The notes under the pieces: model-generated
Databases searched by the model: none
The model's input: only the letters and a program-made list of their open reading frames with translations
What the model was told of the DNA's origin: nothing
Assembly (NCBI RefSeq): GCF_003063355.1
Contig: NZ_NESH01000001.1
Coordinates: forward strand, 744,001 to 808,000
Source of the DNA: Limnohabitans sp. Bal53
GTDB lineage: Bacteria > Pseudomonadota > Gammaproteobacteria > Burkholderiales > Burkholderiaceae_C
Direction of reading: 5' to 3'
Length of the DNA: 64,000 bases
Made by a program: the position numbers and the translations under genes
Shown here: in pieces, positions 1 through 6,972 of the stretch
Layout of the letters: each line of letters opens with the position of its first letter
Position numbering within the stretch: the first letter of the stretch is position 1

Positions 1-78
1 TGGGGCACCAGCAAAAAGGTCACGCTGGTCCAGCGTGGTGACAACTACATGCCCTTCAAGTCCATCACCGTGAAGTGA
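1..78 (+). CDS. 3' end of an upstream gene (partial, product not identified)
   Basis: An open frame enters from the left edge and gives 25 residues ending in FKSITVK before a TGA at 76-78. The next gene, an ABC permease, begins two bases later, so this is probably the preceding gene of the same peptide-transporter operon (a second permease or the substrate-binding protein). The fragment is too short to identify. The product guess is from context only. Confidence 0.55.
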   Translation, partial: WGTSKKVTLVQRGDNYMPFKSITVK

Positions 79-80
79 CC

Positions 81-992
81 ATGAGCAATGTCTTGACCCG
101 TTGGCTTCACAGCGATGTGGGCTACAGCTTTCGCCAGTCGCCCACCGCCATGGTGGCGGCGGCCATTGCCTTTGTGTGTCTTTTCGCTGCGGTGTTTGCC
201 GGCTGGGTCGCGCCCACCAACCCGTTTGATCTGGCCACGCTGGAGCTGAGCGATGCCCGCTTGCCTCCGGCTTGGATGGAGGGCGGCAGCACCAAGTTCT
301 TGCTGGGCACCGATGACCAAGGCCGGGACATTTTGTCGGCCATCATCTACGGCTCGCGCATCTCCTTGGTGGTGGGGCTGGCCTCGGTCGTCTTGTCGGT
401 GGTGGTGGGCGTGGGTCTGGGCTTGCTGGCGGGTTTCAAAGGCGGCTGGATCGACGCCTTGCTCATGCGCCTGTGCGACGTGATGCTGTCCTTCCCCGCC
501 ATTTTGGTGGCTTTGCTGATCGCTGGTGTGGGGCGTGCCCTGTTTCCCAACGCGCACGAATCACTGGCCTTTGGTGTGTTGATTTTGTCGATCTCACTGA
601 CCGGTTGGGTGCAATACGCCCGCACGGTGCGAGGCACCACCTTGGTGGAGCGCAACAAGGAATACGTGCAGGCCGCCCGCGTGACGGGCGTGGCCCCCTT
701 GCGCATCATGGTCAAGCATGTGCTGCCCAATGTGATGGGCCCGGTCATGGTGCTGGCCACCATCCAGGTGGCGACCGCCATCATCACCGAAGCCACGCTG
801 TCGTTTCTGGGTGTGGGCGCACCACCCACCTCGCCATCGCTGGGCACGCTCATTCGCGTGGGCAACGATTATTTGTTCTCAGGCGAGTGGTGGATCACGA
901 TTTTTCCGGGTCTGATGCTGGTGCTGATCGCCCTGTCGGTCAACTTGCTGGGTGACTGGTTGCGCGATGCGCTCAATCCGAGATTGCGATGA
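81..992 (+). CDS. dipeptide/oligopeptide ABC transporter permease (DppC/OppC family)
   Basis: This is an inner-membrane permease subunit of a peptide-class ABC importer, 303 residues. The N-terminal segment before and across TM1 is followed by the periplasmic GTDDQGRD motif near residue 77, typical of DppC/OppC. Several hydrophobic segments follow, and the cytoplasmic EAA loop (QAARVTGVAP...HVLPN) near residues 195-217 contacts the ATPases. An in-frame GTG at 75 lies before the upstream stop, but the ATG at 81 is preferred because it follows that stop directly. The 3' end overlaps the next ATPase gene by ATGA, so the genes are co-transcribed and probably translationally coupled. The substrate (peptide, glutathione or nickel) cannot be told from the permease. 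Confidence 0.92.
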   Translation: MSNVLTRWLHSDVGYSFRQSPTAMVAAAIAFVCLFAAVFAGWVAPTNPFDLATLELSDARLPPAWMEGGSTKFLLGTDDQGRDILSAIIYGSRISLVVGLASVVLSVVVGVGLGLLAGFKGGWIDALLMRLCDVMLSFPAILVALLIAGVGRALFPNAHESLAFGVLILSISLTGWVQYARTVRGTTLVERNKEYVQAARVTGVAPLRIMVKHVLPNVMGPVMVLATIQVATAIITEATLSFLGVGAPPTSPSLGTLIRVGNDYLFSGEWWITIFPGLMLVLIALSVNLLGDWLRDALNPRLR

Positions 993-1957
993 GTCTTTTA
1001 CAAGTCAAAAACCTGGTGGTGGAATTCCCCAGCCGCCACGGCACGCTGCGTGCGCTGGACGATATTTCTTTCGACATCGCCCCCGGTGAAATTCTGGGTG
1101 TGGTGGGTGAATCGGGCGCGGGCAAGTCGCTCACAGGCGCGGCCATCATTGGCCTGCTGGAGCCGCCGGGTCGAGTGGCCAGCGGCGAAATTTGCCTCGA
1201 AGGCCAGCGCATCGACCACCTGAACAACGACGAGATGCGCCACATCCGTGGACGCAAGATCGGCGCGATTTTTCAGGACCCGCTGACCTCGCTCAACCCG
1301 CTGTACTCCATCGGGCGGCAGCTGACCGAAACCATCCTGGCCCACCTGCCTGTGTCGCCGCAGGAAGCTCGCCAGCGCGCCATCCAACTGCTCAAGGACA
1401 CCGGCATTTCGGCCGCCGAAGAGCGCATCGACCATTACCCGCACCAGTTCTCTGGCGGCATGCGCCAGCGCGTGGTGATTGCGCTGGCCTTGGCCGCTGA
1501 GCCGCTGCTGATTGTGGCCGACGAGCCGACCACGGCGCTTGACGTGTCGATCCAGGCGCAGATCATCAGCTTGCTCAAAAAGGTTTGCAAAGACCGGGGC
1601 GCTGCCGTGATGCTGATCACGCACGACATGGGTGTGATCGCCGAGACCTGTGACCGCGTGGCCGTGTTGTACGCCGGGCGCGTTGCCGAAATCGGCCCGG
1701 TGCACCAGGTCATCAACCACCCGGCCCACCCTTACACCGCAGGCCTGATGGCCTCCATCCCCGACATGGACAGTGACCGCGAACGCCTGAACCAAATTGA
1801 CGGCACGATGCCGCGCCTGAACGCCATCCCGCAAGGCTGCGCCTTCAACCCGCGCTGCCCCAAAGCCTTTGACCGCTGCCGCCAAGACCGACCCAATTTG
1901 GTCCAAGCAGGTGTTACTCGGGCCGCTTGCTGGCTGCACGATGGGAGCGCCGCATGA
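989..1957 (+). CDS. dipeptide ABC transporter ATP-binding protein (DppD-like)
   Basis: This is a cytoplasmic ATPase subunit of the peptide importer, 322 residues. Walker A is GESGAGKS near residue 40, the ABC signature is FSGGMRQR near 154, and Walker B is LIVADEPT. The C-terminal extension carries the Cys-containing oligopeptide/dipeptide transporter domain (GCAFNPRCP), which some DppD/DppF proteins use to bind an Fe-S cluster. The start overlaps the permease stop (ATGA) and the end overlaps the DppF-like gene, so it lies mid-operon. Confidence 0.95.
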   Translation: MSLLQVKNLVVEFPSRHGTLRALDDISFDIAPGEILGVVGESGAGKSLTGAAIIGLLEPPGRVASGEICLEGQRIDHLNNDEMRHIRGRKIGAIFQDPLTSLNPLYSIGRQLTETILAHLPVSPQEARQRAIQLLKDTGISAAEERIDHYPHQFSGGMRQRVVIALALAAEPLLIVADEPTTALDVSIQAQIISLLKKVCKDRGAAVMLITHDMGVIAETCDRVAVLYAGRVAEIGPVHQVINHPAHPYTAGLMASIPDMDSDRERLNQIDGTMPRLNAIPQGCAFNPRCPKAFDRCRQDRPNLVQAGVTRAACWLHDGSAA

Positions 1958-2949
1958 GCGAACACAAGACCCAGCCCTTGGTCGTCGCACATGACCTGGC
2001 CAAAACCTTTGACGTGTCGGCCCCATGGCTCAACCGCGTGATCGAGCGCAAGCCACGCCAGATGCTCAACGCCGTGGACGGCGTGAGCTTTGAGATCGAG
2101 CGCGGCAAAACTTTGGCGCTGGTGGGCGAGTCCGGCTGCGGTAAAAGCACTGTGGCACGTTTGCTGGTGGGACTTTACGAGCCCACACGCGGCGGCCTGA
2201 CCTTTGATGGCCAAGACGCGCACGCGGCTTTCAAGTCAAGCGATGCCAAAGCCATGCGCAAACGCATCCAGATGATTTTCCAAGACCCCTATGCGAGCCT
2301 GAACCCACGCTGGACGGTGGACAACATCATTGGCGAGCCGCTCAAAGAGCATGGCCTGATCAGCGACGCCGAAGAGCTCAAAGCCCGCGTGGCCGAATTA
2401 CTCAAGTCGGTGGGTTTGTCGCCGCTCGACATGGTCAAGTACCCGCACCAGTTCTCGGGCGGTCAGCGCCAGCGCATCTCGATCGCCCGCGCCTTGGCCA
2501 CCGCGCCCGAGTTTTTGGTGTGTGACGAGCCGACCTCGGCGCTCGATGTGAGCGTGCAGGCGCAGGTGCTCAACATCATGAAAGACCTGCAACGCGAACG
2601 GGGCCTGACCTATTTGTTCATCAGCCACAACCTGGCCGTGGTGCGCCATGTGAGCGACCAGGTGGGCGTAATGTATTTGGGCCGACTGGTGGAGCTGGCC
2701 GACAAGCACACCTTGTTTGACAACCCGCAGCACCCCTACACCCGCATGTTGCTGGACGCGATTCCGAAGATGCATGACACCGGCCGCGCCCGCACCCCAG
2801 TGCAAGGCGAAGTGCCCAACCCGCTCAACCCGCCCAGCGGCTGCACCTTCCACCCCCGCTGCCCACAGGCTACTGACATCTGCCGCGCCGAACGCCCCGC
2901 TTTGCGCGACTTCAAAGGCATCAAGATCGCTTGCCACGCAGTGGTGTGA
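1954..2949 (+). CDS. dipeptide ABC transporter ATP-binding protein (DppF-like)
   Basis: This is the second ATPase of the peptide importer, 331 residues from the ATG at 1954. A TTG nine codons upstream is open but unlikely. Walker A is GESGCGKS, the signature is FSGGQRQR, and Walker B is LVCDEPTSALD. The C-terminal domain has the same cysteine pattern as its partner (GCTFHPRCP, then DICRAERP). It forms a heterodimer with the DppD-like protein. It is the last gene of the operon; the next plus-strand gene is more than 1.5 kb away. Confidence 0.95.
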   Translation: MSEHKTQPLVVAHDLAKTFDVSAPWLNRVIERKPRQMLNAVDGVSFEIERGKTLALVGESGCGKSTVARLLVGLYEPTRGGLTFDGQDAHAAFKSSDAKAMRKRIQMIFQDPYASLNPRWTVDNIIGEPLKEHGLISDAEELKARVAELLKSVGLSPLDMVKYPHQFSGGQRQRISIARALATAPEFLVCDEPTSALDVSVQAQVLNIMKDLQRERGLTYLFISHNLAVVRHVSDQVGVMYLGRLVELADKHTLFDNPQHPYTRMLLDAIPKMHDTGRARTPVQGEVPNPLNPPSGCTFHPRCPQATDICRAERPALRDFKGIKIACHAVV

Positions 2950-2988
2950 ATTTGGGGCGAGTGTTGAAAAGTCATTGAGTGGATTGAG

Positions 2989-3141
2989 TCAACGTTTGAC
3001 AAAATTCTCACGATCCAGCTTGATCTGATCTTCCAGCAGTTTTTGAGCAACAATCATTTCTTCAAATTGTCGCTGGGAATCTTGTTGTGCATATGCCATG
3101 TCTTTGCTCCAATGTTGCAGTTCTTGATTTGATAAATTCAT
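2989..3141 (-). CDS. small hypothetical protein (50 aa)
   Basis: A complete minus-strand frame runs from ATG at 3141 to TGA at 2989. The product is short, hydrophilic, Glu/Gln/Lys-rich and almost certainly alpha-helical (for example QRQFEEMIVAQKLLEDQ). It has no membrane segment or recognised domain. Codon choice is plausible, but there is no convincing Shine-Dalgarno site. It lies 3' of the porin on the same strand, beyond the porin terminator, so it would need its own promoter. It could be a real small protein or chance. Confidence 0.4.
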   Translation of the reverse strand: MNLSNQELQHWSKDMAYAQQDSQRQFEEMIVAQKLLEDQIKLDRENFVKR

Positions 3142-3221
3142 CAGCTTGCACACTGTGCAGCACCAGTGTTTTCCCTTGTGTGCAGTTGTGTCGTCTCTTC
3201 AGCACCATCGTGTAGGCGACA

Positions 3222-3253
3222 AAAAACCCACCGTGTTGCCACGGTGGGTTTTT
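3222..3253 (-). terminator. Rho-independent terminator of the porin gene
   Basis: A perfect 14-bp inverted repeat (AAAAACCCACCGTG / CACGGTGGGTTTTT) with a TTGC loop lies about 40 bases past the porin stop. On the minus strand the stem ends in a U run. The A/T flanks are symmetrical, so it can also stop transcription arriving from the peptide-transporter operon. Confidence 0.9.
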
Positions 3254-3292
3254 GTTCTTCTGAATCTCAAGCTGGGTTACCCCAGCGAGGGA

Positions 3293-4156
3293 TTAGAAGT
3301 TGTGACGGATACCGAAGCCAACAGCTGCATCAGCGTTGTCAGCTTTGGAAGTGTATGCAGTCAAGCTGCTGCGCTTGCTCAAAGCGTACTGTGCAGACAA
3401 AACGTAGGTGTTGACGTCTGTGTCTTTAACCATGCGATAGTCAGCTTGCAGAGTCAAAGCACCCATGGGTGCGCTAACGCCAACGTTGGTTGTTTGACCA
3501 TCAGCATCTGTATCAACGCTGCTCAGGGAAACCTTAGCGGCGCCCAGATTGTAAGAAGCACCCATGTAAGTGCCTTTACCGTTAGCAGCACCGTTGTCAG
3601 CAGAAGATGCTGCCAGTGTCAAAGGACCAGCAGCGTAAACAACTGACAAGTCAGTTGCGCCTTTGGCACCACCGTTGTCAGCTTTTTGAACCATGGCTGC
3701 ACGAATGGTCAGAGCACCGATTGTGTTGCTGTAGTTGATGCTGTTGTCGTTACGTGTGGCACCGCCGTATGTGGCGATGCTGTAGTTGTTGGCAGCAGAA
3801 GCGTCAGAGCTGGCGCGGGCAAAGAACGAAGGGCTCAGAATGCTTGAGCCAATTTGCACTGTTCCGAAGCTACCAGACAAGCTGATGTGTGCACCGCGGT
3901 CACCCAAAGAAGCAGCTGTTTCTTTGCCGCTGTTCAAGCCAGTTTCGACGGTGAAAGAAGCTTTCAAGCCACCGCCCAAGTCTTCGGTGCCCTTCACGCC
4001 CAAACGTGGGGTGCCGTTGACACCACTCTTGAATTTGGTGTCGGTGCCGTCGTTGATGAAGCCAGCGTCAACAACGCCGTACAAAGTCACGGTGGATTGA
4101 GCGAAAGCGGCGCCGGAAGCTGCCAAAACAGCCATAGCAATCAGAGTTTTTTTCAT
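3293..4156 (-). CDS. short general porin (Gram-negative porin family)
   Basis: This is an outer-membrane beta-barrel porin, 287 residues. The start is ATG at 4156, behind a good GGAG site and followed by a textbook signal peptide (MKKTLIAMAVLAASGAAFAQ). An open frame extends further upstream but is not coding. The mature start STVTLYGVVDAG and the C-terminal GIRHNF with a terminal Phe, the BAM-recognition signal, fit the Omp32-like porins of Burkholderiales. Those are usually about 330-390 residues, so this one is short, suggesting shortened loops or fewer strands. It has no partner genes. The long 5' region and the strong terminator fit a highly expressed single gene. Confidence 0.9.
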   Translation of the reverse strand: MKKTLIAMAVLAASGAAFAQSTVTLYGVVDAGFINDGTDTKFKSGVNGTPRLGVKGTEDLGGGLKASFTVETGLNSGKETAASLGDRGAHISLSGSFGTVQIGSSILSPSFFARASSDASAANNYSIATYGGATRNDNSINYSNTIGALTIRAAMVQKADNGGAKGATDLSVVYAAGPLTLAASSADNGAANGKGTYMGASYNLGAAKVSLSSVDTDADGQTTNVGVSAPMGALTLQADYRMVKDTDVNTYVLSAQYALSKRSSLTAYTSKADNADAAVGFGIRHNF

Positions 4157-4518
4157 TGCAAATTTCTCCAAGGTTAAAACAAGGGCCCGAATCAGAAAGA
4201 TGTTCAACACCTGTCGAGACCCTGAGCCAACCCCCGATACCGGGTGGTTGAAGCTATTGCACCAGAGGCTTGCGTCAATTCCAAGGAATTTGCCCAAATA
4301 AGCGCCATTTCGTTGCACGGATGCAACAAACAACGGGGAATCGGACCCTTGTTTTCAGAATTTTTGAAGATTTATCTAATAAATTCAACAACATCCAAGC
4401 CGTTTTGAATCTAAAAAATGACTTAATCCTTGGCAACCGTGTCTGTGGATGTGCGGCCCATCCCACTCAAAAGCCTTGGATGAGACGTGCCTGTTCTGTG
4501 CCTGTATAAACTGTTGGC
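4157..4518. other. intergenic region between divergent porin and coq7
   Basis: These 362 bases hold no convincing ORF. The middle (about 4340-4430) is A/T-rich compared with the genes on either side and probably carries the divergent promoters. The porin start has a clear GGAG ribosome site at about 4166-4169 on the minus strand. I could not single out convincing -35/-10 pairs. Confidence 0.5.
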
Positions 4519-5142
4519 ATGATGAATGCCCTGCTTTTGGCCACCGACAGTGCCCTGCGCACTCTGTTTGCACAACCCCGCGCCAGTCGGCCTAACCCCG
4601 CCTCGTCTGTCACTGAGCTGCAGCTCAACGATGCCGAGCGCCGCCAGGCCGGGGCTTTGATGCGCATCAACCATGTGGGTGAAGTTTGCGCCCAGGCGCT
4701 GTACACCGGGCAGGCCTTGGCTTGCCGCGATCCGGCCTTGCGCGCCCAGTTGGCGGAGGCCAGCCGCGAAGAAACGGACCACTTGGCCTGGACGCAGCAG
4801 CGCCTGAACGATCTGAACGACCGCCCCTCGTTGCTGAACCCCCTTTGGTATGCGGGTGCCTTTGCCATTGGTTTTGCAGCGGGCAAGATCGGCGGAGACA
4901 AAGTCAGCTTGGGTTTTGTGGTCGAGACCGAACGCCAGGTCGAAGCCCACCTGCAAAGCCACATGGATTTGCTGCCCGCCGCAGACACAGCATCACGCGC
5001 CATCGTCTCGCAAATGAAAGCCGACGAGATCGCCCACGCCCAGATGGCGATGCATGCAGGTGCGGTGGAGCTGCCCGCGCCCGTCAAGACCCTGATGCAA
5101 GCGGCGGCCAAGGTGATGACCACGGTGGCTAACCGGGTTTGA
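4519..5142 (+). CDS. coq7: 2-polyprenyl-3-methyl-6-methoxy-1,4-benzoquinone monooxygenase (Coq7)
   Basis: This is the di-iron hydroxylase of ubiquinone synthesis, which adds the C6 hydroxyl in the penultimate step before the last O-methylation. The protein has 207 residues. The ferritin-like four-helix ligands are visible: Glu in NHVGE, ExxH in EETDHLAW, Glu in VVETERQ, and ExxH in DEIAHAQ. A hydrophobic stretch ([15 protein letters not shown]) fits membrane association. Two adjacent ATG codons at 4519 and 4522 both fit the start. It appears monocistronic. Confidence 0.95.
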   Translation: MMNALLLATDSALRTLFAQPRASRPNPASSVTELQLNDAERRQAGALMRINHVGEVCAQALYTGQALACRDPALRAQLAEASREETDHLAWTQQRLNDLNDRPSLLNPLWYAGAFAIGFAAGKIGGDKVSLGFVVETERQVEAHLQSHMDLLPAADTASRAIVSQMKADEIAHAQMAMHAGAVELPAPVKTLMQAAAKVMTTVANRV

Positions 5143-5254
5143 CGTGCGCAACTGGCTTGATTTGTCGCCCACTTCTATGCGGATAGAAAATTTTTTAGCC
5201 TGAAGTTTTGCGCTTTGCACGCGCTGCAACCAGAAAACCTGACGCACCTCTTTT

Positions 5255-5287
5255 CCGAATTTATGGAATGCGATTCCATAAATTCGG
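5255..5287. repeat. perfect 15-bp inverted repeat
   Basis: The arms CCGAATTTATGGAAT and ATTCCATAAATTCGG are separated by GCG. On the plus strand GTTTT follows, so it could weakly terminate coq7. The dyad ATGGAAT-N3-ATTCCAT also looks like a regulator operator. It lies 3' of the HepT/MntA pair. Confidence 0.6.
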
Positions 5288-5290
5288 GTT

Positions 5291-5371
5291 TTAAGCCACT
5301 TTCACCACCTCAATACTGTTCTTGGTTTTGAACCTTGGGTCCAGAATGATGCTGCCGAGCAAAGAAAGCAT
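5291..5371 (-). other. 26-codon ORF after hepT, possible gene remnant
   Basis: In the same frame as hepT, directly after its TGA, the minus strand encodes LSLLGSIILDPRFKTKNSI and continues to a TAA at 5291, just before the inverted repeat. It reads like the tail of a lost gene rather than a gene in its own right. I do not recognise the family. Confidence 0.25.
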
Positions 5372-5383
5372 CAAACAGAAACG

Positions 5384-5887
5384 TCAGTCCAGCAGGTTTT
5401 GCGTTCTCTGTTTGAATCTATCGACAGTCGTCCCCAGCATGGCCACGTGCGCATGCGCTGCGTAAAGGGCCATGTGCAAGGTTTCAGCGCGGTCGATGTA
5501 TTCGTGCACCATCAAGTTACGCAGCTTTCTCACAGCCAACCATTCGTCAGCACCATCAATCAGACCCAATCGCTCAGCACGGTCCAGATTTTCCAGAACT
5601 GCGCCAACCCCCTCTTCCATGGCTTTGAGCCAGGCGGGCAGCAGTTTGTCACCCAACAAATCTTGCAGCCGACCAAATCGCGCCACAAAAGCGTCAACAC
5701 GTTCTGAAAAATCGATGTCCGCAAGATGGATCACCAAGCCTTCGGGACTGAAGGGTTTGCCAAAAAGCCGTTGATCCGTTTGCTGCAAATGCAGAAACTC
5801 AGCCTGCGCCGTTTTGAGCAAGCCTGACAAACGCTCACGATCGCCTTGGGTGAGTTTGTCTTTCAAACTTGGGGGATGCGCGCTCAT
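5384..5887 (-). CDS. hepT: HepT-like HEPN ribonuclease toxin
   Basis: This is the toxin of a type VII (HEPN/MNT) toxin-antitoxin module, a predicted RNase. The 167-residue helical protein carries R123-N-L-M-V-H128-E-Y130, an exact RX4HXY motif. In characterised HepT the Arg and His are catalytic and the Tyr is the AMPylation target. The start overlaps the mntA stop by ATGA, in the order antitoxin then toxin. It is somewhat longer than many HepT proteins, with an N-terminal helical extension. Confidence 0.85.
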   Translation of the reverse strand: MSAHPPSLKDKLTQGDRERLSGLLKTAQAEFLHLQQTDQRLFGKPFSPEGLVIHLADIDFSERVDAFVARFGRLQDLLGDKLLPAWLKAMEEGVGAVLENLDRAERLGLIDGADEWLAVRKLRNLMVHEYIDRAETLHMALYAAHAHVAMLGTTVDRFKQRTQNLLD

Positions 5888-6186
5888 GTCAACAAAATAC
5901 CTTCTGACAGCGCCACAGTGTCCACAGGCAAGGTGTTGTGCGTGTCGACCTGCAAACGAACATCGACCTTGCGCCCGTCAAGCTGCCGCTGTAATTGCGC
6001 AGCCAACAATGAGGCCTCCCAGATTGGGTTGTTCACTTCACCCTGAACTCGAACATGCAGATCAATGTCGCCACCTTTGGCCGCATCATCCAGACGCGAG
6101 CCAAACAAGCGCACCTGCGCCTGATCGCCAAAACGCTGTACAACAGCTTGGTGAATGATGGTTTGCGATTGTGCCGAGAGTCTCAT
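5884..6186 (-). CDS. mntA: MntA-like minimal nucleotidyltransferase antitoxin
   Basis: This is a 100-residue minimal nucleotidyltransferase. The signature G29-S30 followed by D40-x-D42 (GSRLDDAAKGGDIDL) holds the GS turn and the two metal-binding Asp residues. In known pairs it AMPylates the HepT tyrosine to silence the RNase. The start is ATG at 6186; the open frame upstream is not part of it. The spacing between GS and DxD is one residue shorter than the usual GSx10DxD by my count. It lies 40 bases behind the OsmC gene on the same strand and may be co-transcribed with it. Confidence 0.85.
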   Translation of the reverse strand: MRLSAQSQTIIHQAVVQRFGDQAQVRLFGSRLDDAAKGGDIDLHVRVQGEVNNPIWEASLLAAQLQRQLDGRKVDVRLQVDTHNTLPVDTVALSEGILLT

Positions 6187-6226
6187 GGGTGGGGGTGTCT
6201 CATCAGAGAGGCTGAGCGTAACGGAT

Positions 6227-6679
6227 TCAGCCCGCTTCCACCACATCAAAACTGGTCGTGATCTCGGCCGTTTTGCCCAGCATGATGCTGGCCGAGCAGT
6301 ATTTGTCGTGGCTCATGGCGATCGCGCGCTCCACGGCAGTGGCCGGCACGCCCTTGGCCGTGACGGTGAAGTGCATGTTGATCTTGGTGAACACTTTGGG
6401 GTCTACCTCAGCACGTTCGCTGCTGATTTTGACGCTGCAGCCGCGAACGTCGTGGCGTCCACGCTTGAGGATTAGCACCACGTCGTAAGCGGTGCAGCCC
6501 CCGGTGCCAGCCAACAGCATTTCCATCGGACGTGGGGCGAGGTTCTGGCCGCCGTTTTCGGGCTTGGCTGCGTCAGGCGCACCGTCCATGTTGACGATGT
6601 GGCCCGAGCCCGTTTCGGCAACAAAGCCCATGCCCGAGCGGGTGCCGGCAGCGCCGGTCCAGGTGACTGTGCATTCCAT
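6227..6679 (-). CDS. OsmC family peroxiredoxin-like protein
   Basis: This is a cytoplasmic OsmC/YhfA-type protein of 150 residues. Family members reduce organic hydroperoxides with a cysteine pair. C62 (TGGCTAYDV) and C128 (DKYCSASIM) match the two conserved OsmC cysteines. The length fits the YhfA-like branch. It is transcribed away from ilvA and lies upstream of mntA-hepT. Confidence 0.88.
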   Translation of the reverse strand: MECTVTWTGAAGTRSGMGFVAETGSGHIVNMDGAPDAAKPENGGQNLAPRPMEMLLAGTGGCTAYDVVLILKRGRHDVRGCSVKISSERAEVDPKVFTKINMHFTVTAKGVPATAVERAIAMSHDKYCSASIMLGKTAEITTSFDVVEAG

Positions 6680-6780
6680 TTTTTTGGTTTCCTTATGGGT
6701 CGTCGCTGCTCAACGCAGGGATCTTGAGAGGTCGTTAAGGTGGTCAACTTTACAAGTTTTTGCACTTTGAGACCGTCACC

Positions 6781-6812
6781 TTGCTGCAATGCAACAAAAA
6801 GACCCGTACAAT
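6781..6812 (+). promoter_or_regulatory. promoter with 17-bp near-palindrome upstream of ilvA
   Basis: TTGCTGCAATGCAACAA (6781-6797) is a dyad with one mismatch. A -10-like TACAAT follows at 6807-6812; no good -35 is seen at the normal distance. The dyad matches the element at 27515-27531 next to phaP except at the central base. In known PHA producers the repressor PhaR binds TGC/GCA-rich dyads at phaP, so a PhaR-type site is inferred here. Confidence 0.5.
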
Positions 6813-6818
6813 TGCGAA

Positions 6819-6912
6819 CAAGCGTGCTTTTTTAGCCCGCACCGTTTGTCTCCTCCACCCTCTGAAAAGGTGGATTTGCCCCAAGTCGCAAGATTTGGGG
6901 CATTTTTTTTGG
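6819..6912 (+). ncRNA. candidate small RNA (about 95 nt) or ilvA leader
   Basis: Between the TACAAT -10 box and ilvA lie two hairpins. The first is TCCACC...GGTGGA at about 6854-6874. The second is a Rho-independent terminator at 6877-6910. The single-stranded part before the first hairpin contains UCUCCUCC, complementary to a Shine-Dalgarno sequence. No leader peptide of useful length is encoded. This fits a free-standing small RNA, or a terminated leader that controls ilvA. Confidence 0.45.
6877..6910 (+). terminator. Rho-independent terminator upstream of ilvA
   Basis: TGCCCCAA pairs with TTGGGGCA across an 11-base loop region, followed by eight T residues. It points along the plus strand 63 bases before the ilvA start. 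The upstream protein gene runs the other way, so it must end a short transcript. Confidence 0.85.
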
Positions 6913-6972
6913 CCGTTATCATCAAGCCCATACTTTTTTAGGCGATGCGGCACGTCTGCCATCGCACCGGAC

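Noticed and set aside
6819..6972. Classical leader-peptide attenuator for ilvA
   Set aside because: No ORF rich in Ile/Val/Leu codons precedes the terminator; the only start codons give a few residues. A peptide-independent leader is still possible.
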